A stretch of 8,918 nucleotides of DNA from Actinomycetota bacterium (GTDB lineage: Bacteria > Actinomycetota > Acidimicrobiia > IMCC26256 > PALSA-610), in NCBI GenBank assembly GCA_030839005.1, contig JAUZEM010000397.1, positions 1 through 8,918 of the forward strand. The letters run 5' to 3'. The notes beneath the pieces are model-generated. The model saw only the letters and a list, made by a program, of their open reading frames with translations. It searched no databases and was not told the origin of the DNA. A program made the position numbers and the translations under genes. Shown here piece after piece: positions 1 to 4,000 of the stretch (position 1 is the first letter of the stretch; every line of letters starts with the position of its first letter).

Positions 1-644
1 ACGTGCAGCGCGCCGACCTCGCGGGGCTGGGCGCGAGTGACGGTTGCCGCGACCATTATCGCGGCGATCACCGCGATCCCCGCTTGCGCTCGGAGGTAGG
101 GGCCGAACGCGCGGCGCTCGAAGAGAAGGTCAGCCAGCAGCGCGTTGAGCGCCACCGCGAGGAACGTCACCAGGGAAACGCCGCCGACGCTCGCGAGGGC
201 ACGGGCGGGCGCGATGTCGTGGAACGCGTAACCGACCTCACCCCACGAGAAGCCGCCGAGCGGCCAGCGCGCCACGATCGCGTCGGCGCACACCCAGACG
301 GCCGCGGTCAGCCACGGGTTCGCGATGCCTCGCGTTCGCATCCACGCGACGAGCGCGCCCGCGGCCGCCCAATACGCCGCGACCGCCACGCTGAAGGGCA
401 CGATCGCGACCGCGCCGAAGTACCAGATCCACGAGCAGAGCGCCCCGTAGTAGACGACCCCCGCGACGAACGCGAGGCCCGCAGCACCGCGCGGTGTGTG
501 TCCGCGCCACGCGACGAAGAGCGGCACGAGCGCGATGCAAGCGAGCGGTCCGATGTCGAACGGGGGACGGCTGAGCGCGAGGAGCGCGCCCGACACGACC
601 GCCGCGACGACGCGCGCGACCGTCGTGGGCCGCGGTCGTGTCAC
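1..644 (-). CDS. lnt: Apolipoprotein N-acyltransferase, N-terminal membrane half (3' end beyond window)
   Basis: Partial gene; 214 complete codons are present and the 3' end lies outside the window. Lnt transfers an acyl chain from phospholipid to the N-terminal cysteine of lipoproteins at the outer face of the cytoplasmic membrane. The visible part is a run of hydrophobic segments (about residues 8-26, 31-47, 55-77, 80-101, 111-124, 152-172 and 187-203). It also has family-like motifs: SWIWYFG at 71-77 and RWPLGGFSWGEVGY at 126-139, matching the P-x-GG-x-P/S-W...GY signature of Lnt. The carbon-nitrogen hydrolase domain with the Glu-Lys-Cys triad should follow but is not in view, so catalytic competence cannot be judged. 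The GTG start (644-642) overlaps the TGA stop of the DUF4193 gene as GTGA, which suggests translational coupling; there is no clear Shine-Dalgarno of its own. Confidence 0.88.
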   Translation of the reverse strand, partial: MTRPRPTTVARVVAAVVSGALLALSRPPFDIGPLACIALVPLFVAWRGHTPRGAAGLAFVAGVVYYGALCSWIWYFGAVAIVPFSVAVAAYWAAAGALVAWMRTRGIANPWLTAAVWVCADAIVARWPLGGFSWGEVGYAFHDIAPARALASVGGVSLVTFLAVALNALLADLLFERRAFGPYLRAQAGIAVIAAIMVAATVTRAQPREVGALH

Positions 645-1117
645 GCGCAGTCGCGGCAGATCATGCGCTTCTCGTCGGCGAGCTGATGGCGAGGCAGCAC
701 CAGGAAGCAGCTACGGCACAGGAACTCGTTCTCGCGACGGGGCACGATCTTGGTGCCGGCTTCGCCGCGATCGTCGGGCTCGTCGTCGTCGTCCTCGTCT
801 TCTTCGAGGCCGGCCGCGACTGTGCGTTCGCGCAGGACGACGTCGAGGGCTTCTTCGACATCGTCGGGATGGAGCTCCTCGTCGAGATCGACGACGTCGT
901 CCTCCTCTTCCTCTTCGGCGGGTTCGGCCGGCGCGACGAGAACGCCGGGAACAGCGACGACATCGATGATCTCCGCGTCGATGACGTCCACGAGGTCGTC
1001 GTCGATTACGTCGTCGACAACGACGTCGTCATCTTCGACGAAGTCCTCTTCGAGGACGTCCTCGTCGATGTCGTCCTCTTCGAGCGTGGGCTCGTCCTCG
1101 AAGTCGTCGTCACTCAT
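641..1117 (-). CDS. DUF4193 family zinc-ribbon protein with long acidic N-terminal region
   Basis: 158 aa. The C-terminal part matches the actinobacterial DUF4193 family: EFLCRSCFLV at 131-140 and MICRDCA at 152-158 give two CxxC pairs (C134/C137 and C154/C157) that probably bind zinc, with the LAD segment of the family between them. The function of the family is unknown. Residues 2 to about 118 are overwhelmingly Asp/Glu with Val, and the DNA there is a low-complexity GTC/CGA-rich tract. Family members I remember are about 100 aa, so this one has an enlarged acidic arm. The ATG at 1117 is chosen over an in-frame start at 1252 for three reasons: GAGAAGG sits 8 bases upstream, the promoter-like elements lie at 1218-1258, and the acidic family-like sequence begins there. 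Its stop overlaps the lnt start (GTGA). Confidence 0.88.
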   Translation of the reverse strand: MSDDDFEDEPTLEEDDIDEDVLEEDFVEDDDVVVDDVIDDDLVDVIDAEIIDVVAVPGVLVAPAEPAEEEEEDDVVDLDEELHPDDVEEALDVVLRERTVAAGLEEDEDDDDEPDDRGEAGTKIVPRRENEFLCRSCFLVLPRHQLADEKRMICRDCA

Positions 1118-1125
1118 TTCGGGTG

Positions 1126-1132
1126 CCTTCTC
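1126..1132 (-). promoter_or_regulatory. Ribosome binding site for the DUF4193 gene
   Basis: GAGAAGG on the minus strand, ending 8 bases before the ATG at 1117. It is one of the better Shine-Dalgarno sequences in the window and fixes the start of the DUF4193 gene, excluding the longer reading frame that begins at 1252. Confidence 0.65.
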
Positions 1133-1197
1133 GCGGGGGGAGGGATCGGTGAACGGGCCTGTAACCGTCGCGCTGCGACAATCCTTCCCACTCACGT

Positions 1198-1214
1198 CGC
1201 CCCCTTTGGGGGCG
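1198..1214 (-). promoter_or_regulatory. Short G/C hairpin at the predicted 5' end of the DUF4193 mRNA
   Basis: A perfect 7-bp inverted repeat (CGCCCCC / GGGGGCG) around a 3-base centre. If transcription starts about 7 bases after the -10 at 1218-1223 (near 1211-1212), the mRNA would begin with the core of this hairpin, CCCCC-AAA-GGGGG. Such a 5'-terminal stem-loop can protect an mRNA. It has no T-run on either side, so it is not a classical terminator. The role is inferred; the inverted repeat is directly visible. Confidence 0.45.
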
Positions 1215-1217
1215 CGG

Positions 1218-1224
1218 AGTATAA
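1218..1224 (-). promoter_or_regulatory. Putative -10 element of the DUF4193-lnt promoter
   Basis: The minus strand reads TTATACT, containing TATACT, a good -10 hexamer in an otherwise GC-rich region, about 100 bases upstream of the DUF4193 ATG. Predicted transcription start is near 1211, leaving a leader of about 94 bases. No TTGACA-like -35 is found 16-18 bases upstream; that place is occupied by the palindrome at 1239-1258. The same bases read AGTATAAC on the plus strand, so a divergent transcript is conceivable. Confidence 0.45.
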
Positions 1225-1238
1225 CGCCGCCCGAAAGG

Positions 1239-1258
1239 GCTTCGGTGATCACCGAAGC
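1239..1258. promoter_or_regulatory. Perfect 20-base palindrome, candidate operator
   Basis: The sequence GCTTCGGTGATCACCGAAGC is its own reverse complement over all 20 bases. Its centre (1248.5) is about 37 bases upstream of the transcription start predicted from the -10 at 1218-1223, so it covers the -35 region of the DUF4193-lnt promoter. That placement suits a dimeric regulator, either a repressor or an activator replacing a -35. An alternative is an RNA hairpin (8-bp stem, GATC loop). The regulator is unknown; no regulator gene lies in the window. Confidence 0.55.
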
Positions 1259-1293
1259 GCCCCTCGTCGGCGCCCTCGAAGGGTGGCTAAAGA

Positions 1294-1407
1294 GGGTGGG
1301 CGGACCGGTCGGGAGACCGTTGGGGCCGCTGGGTGGCCCGGCCTGCGCTCGGCAGGCGGGTTATTGCAGCGTTCTCTAACGAAGACTCCCGGACGACCGC
1401 CCAACCC
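1294..1407. other. Nested inverted repeats, candidate structured RNA in the 488-base gene-free region
   Basis: Closing helix: 1294-1303 pairs with 1397-1407 (10 bp, one bulged A). Inside it four hairpins follow nearly end to end: 1306-1310/1315-1319 with loop GGGA; 1323-1327/1335-1339; 1341-1346/1352-1357 (6 bp, 5-base loop); and 1358-1360/1388-1390 around an inner 1370-1373/1378-1381. The remainder of 1118-1605 holds the promoter elements listed separately and, at 1419-1426/1489-1496, another 8-bp complementary pair. No credible gene is seen there on either strand. On the plus strand the GGGA loop, and GAAA in the hairpin 1229-1240, are GNRA tetraloops, which slightly favours a plus-strand RNA. 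I could not match it to RNase P RNA, tmRNA, SRP RNA, 5S rRNA, tRNA or a riboswitch I know. Confidence 0.35.
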
Positions 1408-1582
1408 CTTCGCAACACCTCGCCCCCTCTGCAGCACTACCGGTGTGTCCGGCGTTCGCGCGGCCTGGGTCGTCGACTCCGAAACCAAGGGCGAGGGGTA
1501 GTCAGCCTCAACAGCGCGACGATGTCAAGCGGAACCGGAGCGCGTTTACCAGCACCGACGCCCCTCGTTGCTGGTCAACGAA

Positions 1583-1616
1583 ACAAAGAAAAAATACCCG
1601 CCGGTTCACGTCGGCA
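1583..1616 (-). terminator. Probable intrinsic terminator of the ThyX-like gene
   Basis: On the minus strand a short stem (TTGCCG / CGGCGG, four Watson-Crick and two G-T pairs, 8-base loop that contains the TGA stop) is followed within three bases by ATTTTTTCTTTG. Such a T-rich tract is exceptional in this GC-rich window and sits immediately after the ThyX-like coding sequence. The stem is weak, so termination may be partial. Confidence 0.42.
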
Positions 1617-3207
1617 ACGCACGACGCAACTCCGCCGCGCGCTCCGCGTCCAAACGCTCGAGATCGTACGTTCCGTGGTCGACGAAACGCATGGCTTCCG
1701 CGATCGCGCGGTGACCGGCGCGCTCCGCGATTTGACGATGCATCTCCTGCGCGACGCGGCGATATGTGGGGTGGCCCTGGGGCGAGCTCCGGAGCTCGCA
1801 GAGATGCATCGCCTCGCGCGCATTCATGTGCATGACATAGCGCATGCGGTACCCGAGCGAAACCGCGTACGCGGCCTGCTCCGGGAACGGTCCGACGAGC
1901 GCGGCGTAGAGTTCCGCGGATCGCTCCATCGCCTCCTCGTAGCGGCGCGCGATCCCGGCATCACGCACGGGCGCGGGCATTTCGTAACCGTGATGCGGCG
2001 TGAGCTGCTGCCATTCGATGGTCAGCATCCGGTGACGTTGCAGGTCGCGGAACGCCCCGTAGTCGCCGAGCACGTCGAAGCGGTAGCTCGTACGCTCGAA
2101 CGCCCGTCCCGGCTTGTGACGTCGATTGGTTCGCTCACCGACGTAGGCGCGCACGAGCGCCACCCGATCGTCGGCAGGGAGACCGCGCACCCGCTCGAGC
2201 AGCTGTGCATCCGGAAGGCGGGTATGCGGGTAGCAGATCGCGGCAAGAACCTTGTCCTCGCCGTCCGGATCCCAGTCGACGAGGCTGACCTCGTTCGTCG
2301 GCTCGGGTCGCTCGTCGCCGAAAAGGCGCTGGACGAGGGCCTGCGTGTCGTCGCGCGTCGCCGCCAGATACGACGACCACGCTCCGCCGCGCTCGGGACG
2401 ATCGACGCGCACCAGGAACGACGGGATGACCTTGCGGAGCTCGTCGAGCATCAGCTGGGCGTACATCCGTGCTTCGGGCAGCGGATGAGCCCGCATGCGC
2501 AGCAATAGCGCCTCGAAGGCCTGGCCCGTGCCGTAGATGCCGACGTTCGACAGCGTGGCCGCCGGAAGTAGCCCACGGAGGGTGTCGCACGCTTTGGCCT
2601 TGATCGTCTGCTTGTACACGAAGTCGGAGTCGGTCGGCTGTTTCGGGTGTTGTTCGCGCGCCCACTCCATCATCGCCGGCAACGCCGCGCTGTAGGTGTC
2701 GAAGAGCGAGTCGAGGTCGGCGATGTAGCGGGTTCCCATCGGCGAGGCACACACATGGGACGGGCGCAGGTAGCGGTAGCGCCCCTGCAGCCGGGAGTCG
2801 TACGGGATGTAGCGGGTCGACTGTTCGAGGTAGGCCATCAACCGACCCCACTCGAGGACCTTGGTGAGCAGGTTCGATGCCTGCTCGCACGCGAGGTGGA
2901 CACCGCCGAGCTGAGCGACGGAATCGTCGCCGTACTCGAGGAAGACGCGCTCGTAGAGGTCTTCCGCCCGCTTCAAACCGACCGTCGCGTCGACGGTGAG
3001 GTCGCCGGTGAGGTCGAGATCACCGACGAATTCGTCGAGGAAAAGCCGCCGCAGGCTCTTGTCAGAGCGCGAATAACGCGCGAAGAGCGCCCCCTTGACG
3101 ACCTCGGGAAGGTTGGTCAGCGCGAAGACCGGCCCGTCGAGGTTCGTGAAATACGGCCGAAGACGACCCGCTTCGCTCTCGGTGAACTTCTCCGGCGCAT
3201 AGAGCAT
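1606..3207 (-). CDS. Tandem ThyX-like protein (FAD-dependent thymidylate synthase family, two halves)
   Basis: 533 aa, about twice the length of a normal ThyX (roughly 220-250 aa). Classical ThyX methylates dUMP to dTMP using FAD and methylene-tetrahydrofolate and carries an RHR-x7-S motif followed by an S-x-RY segment. Here two ThyX-like halves are visible. The first (about 80-265) has EQSTRYIPYD at 128-137, but EWGRLMAY stands where RHR is expected; its later part (204-262) looks like the ThyX helix region. The second (about 350-510) has GDYGAFRDLQRHRM at 381-394 with the RHR triad at 391-393, but TPHHGYEMP replaces the S-x-RY segment; MNAREAMHLCELRS at 461-474 and AQEMHRQI at 486-493 match the conserved C-terminal part of ThyX. 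The start ATG at 3207 is preferred over 3315 because the residues before it look non-conserved. No strong Shine-Dalgarno precedes it. Whether it makes dTMP is unknown, so I give no symbol. Confidence 0.85.
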   Translation of the reverse strand: MLYAPEKFTESEAGRLRPYFTNLDGPVFALTNLPEVVKGALFARYSRSDKSLRRLFLDEFVGDLDLTGDLTVDATVGLKRAEDLYERVFLEYGDDSVAQLGGVHLACEQASNLLTKVLEWGRLMAYLEQSTRYIPYDSRLQGRYRYLRPSHVCASPMGTRYIADLDSLFDTYSAALPAMMEWAREQHPKQPTDSDFVYKQTIKAKACDTLRGLLPAATLSNVGIYGTGQAFEALLLRMRAHPLPEARMYAQLMLDELRKVIPSFLVRVDRPERGGAWSSYLAATRDDTQALVQRLFGDERPEPTNEVSLVDWDPDGEDKVLAAICYPHTRLPDAQLLERVRGLPADDRVALVRAYVGERTNRRHKPGRAFERTSYRFDVLGDYGAFRDLQRHRMLTIEWQQLTPHHGYEMPAPVRDAGIARRYEEAMERSAELYAALVGPFPEQAAYAVSLGYRMRYVMHMNAREAMHLCELRSSPQGHPTYRRVAQEMHRQIAERAGHRAIAEAMRFVDHGTYDLERLDAERAAELRRALPT

Positions 3208-3217
3208 GGGACTGGCG

Positions 3218-3223
3218 ATGGTA
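3218..3223 (-). promoter_or_regulatory. Weak -10 candidate for the ThyX-like gene
   Basis: The minus strand reads TACCAT, which fits TAnnnT, ending 10 bases before the ATG at 3207. If used, it would give an almost leaderless mRNA (about 4 bases), consistent with the lack of a Shine-Dalgarno. No -35 consensus is seen at the right distance. Low confidence. Confidence 0.22.
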
Positions 3224-3263
3224 GCGACGGTTCGGTCGAGCGGCGCGCATCTCGAACACCCCA

Positions 3264-3335
3264 GTTTCGTCCCAACGGTTTGGTGGAATTTCCGCTCTTG
3301 GCGCCGGTTTCGCACCCAACTGTTTGGTGGATTCC
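3264..3335. repeat. Two direct repeats with operator-like boxes upstream of the ThyX-like gene
   Basis: The boxes at 3271-3286 (CCCAACGGTTTGGTGG) and 3315-3330 (CCCAACTGTTTGGTGG) are identical at 15 of 16 positions and begin 44 bases apart, about four helical turns. Similarity continues outward: GTTTCG precedes both, and A/T-rich ATTTCC or ATTCC follows. Each box contains inverted arms CCAA...TTGG around four central bases. They lie in the 139-base spacer (3208-3346) upstream of the ThyX-like gene and are its most likely control sites. The copies sit in different reading frames relative to each other, which argues against a coding origin. The binding protein is unknown. Confidence 0.6.
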
Positions 3336-3346
3336 GGTCTCGTCAG

Positions 3347-4000
3347 TCAGAGGAGGAGGCGGTAGGCGCTGGGGACGACCTCGACGTCGACGAGGTCGGT
3401 GGCGGGCACAGGGCGGCCGTCGACCTCGAGGGGGACCCGCCGGTCGATGCTGACAGAGACCCGGGCCGCCGACCGCTGGGTGATCATGGGGTGCGGGACG
3501 TGGGTGCCGGTGGCAAGTCGCGTTCGAAGCTCCCGCCGTTGGCGTCCGGGAACGGCGTAGATCTGCATCTCGGCGCGGCCGTCGCCGGGGTGACCGCGCG
3601 GGACGAGGTCGAGTCCCCGGCGAAACTGCCCGGTCGAGATCACCACGGTCGTGCACGGTCCGTGGAACACCGGCCTCGAGTCGACCCGAACGTTCGCGCC
3701 GAACCGGCGGGCGAACCGTCCGAGCGCCTCTGGCGGGGTGCCGATCACGATCATGTTCGTCGCGACCGGGCCGTCGTCGACCCGCAGGAGGTCGAGCGGC
3801 ACCTCGACGCCGAGGGTGACTCGAGGATCGATGCCGAGGCCGATCGCGCGGGCGAGGTCCGAGCCGGCATCGGGCTGGAAGCGAACGAGGACGCCGGGCC
3901 GGCGCGCCACCGCGGAGGCCAGGTCGGCGTCGCCGCCGGCCACCTCCAGGTCGGGCGTAGCCGACGTGGGTTGTCCCCACGGCTCGCCCGGCCTGATCAT
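3347..4000 (-). CDS. Truncated diacylglycerol/YegS lipid kinase-like protein, function unknown
   Basis: 217 aa, shorter than the roughly 300 aa of the YegS/diacylglycerol kinase family. The similarity starts within the catalytic domain: VAGGDADLASAV at 20-31 resembles the GGDGT loop region, and AGSDLARAIGL at 45-55 resembles the GTGNDFARxLG segment. The rest resembles the C-terminal beta-domain: TGQFRRGLDLVPRGHPGDGR at 123-142, and PLEVDGRP at 190-197 followed by VVPSAYRLLL at the end. The nucleotide-binding first part that normally precedes GGDGT is absent and the Gly-Thr after GGD is Ala-Asp, so kinase activity is doubtful. The ATG at 4000 overlaps the helicase stop as ATGA; the longer in-frame start at 4051 would lie inside the helicase gene. 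Assignment rests on motif resemblance only; an unrelated NAD kinase-like fold is possible. Confidence 0.8.
   Translation of the reverse strand: MIRPGEPWGQPTSATPDLEVAGGDADLASAVARRPGVLVRFQPDAGSDLARAIGLGIDPRVTLGVEVPLDLLRVDDGPVATNMIVIGTPPEALGRFARRFGANVRVDSRPVFHGPCTTVVISTGQFRRGLDLVPRGHPGDGRAEMQIYAVPGRQRRELRTRLATGTHVPHPMITQRSAARVSVSIDRRVPLEVDGRPVPATDLVDVEVVPSAYRLLL

Noticed and set aside
780..1110. GTC/CGA-rich repeats that look like a simple-sequence or CRISPR-type array
   Set aside because: No regular repeat-spacer period; the pattern follows from Asp/Glu/Val codons of the DUF4193 acidic arm.
1249..1488. Minus-strand 79-aa open frame in the gene-free stretch
   Set aside because: Arg/Pro-rich composition with no recognisable motif, overlaps the nested inverted repeats and the palindrome, and no convincing Shine-Dalgarno; typical of chance frames in GC-rich DNA.
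638..1501. Long plus-strand open frame opposite DUF4193
   Set aside because: Its Val/Asp/Glu-rich translation is a mirror of the GTC/CGA low-complexity tract coding for the acidic arm; the minus-strand frame has a matching Shine-Dalgarno and a recognisable CxxC family motif.
1500..1528. TTGACA on the minus strand at 1523-1528 as the -35 of a promoter for a long DUF4193 leader
   Set aside because: The -35 is perfect but no TAnnnT hexamer occurs 16-18 bases downstream (CTGACT or TGACTA only); kept only as a remote possibility.
1225..1580. RNase P RNA, tmRNA, SRP RNA, tRNA or a known riboswitch
   Set aside because: None of the invariant pieces I know are present: no GGAAAGTCC or ACAGAA blocks, no tRNA T-arm consensus, no SRP GGAAG/GGTGA loop and no cobalamin box.
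1333..2508. 391-aa plus-strand open frame opposite the ThyX-like gene
   Set aside because: It lies mostly antisense to a coding sequence with clear ThyX motifs; its translation shows no family motif.
1606..3207. Frameshift fusion of two separate thyX genes
   Set aside because: One uninterrupted frame runs through both halves with no internal Shine-Dalgarno/start that would restore a normal-length ThyX, and each half lacks a different part of the catalytic motif, so it looks like an established long form.
3208..3315. Upstream extension of the ThyX-like protein to an in-frame start at 3315
   Set aside because: The extra 36 residues would cross the paired boxes, look unconserved (basic, Cys-containing), and the family-like sequence begins at MLYAPEKFTE.
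3271..3330. Paired boxes as NrdR (ribonucleotide reductase regulator) sites
   Set aside because: NrdR boxes are AT-rich in the core (ACA-C-TATAT type); these boxes are CCAAC-GTTTGG and share only the paired arrangement.
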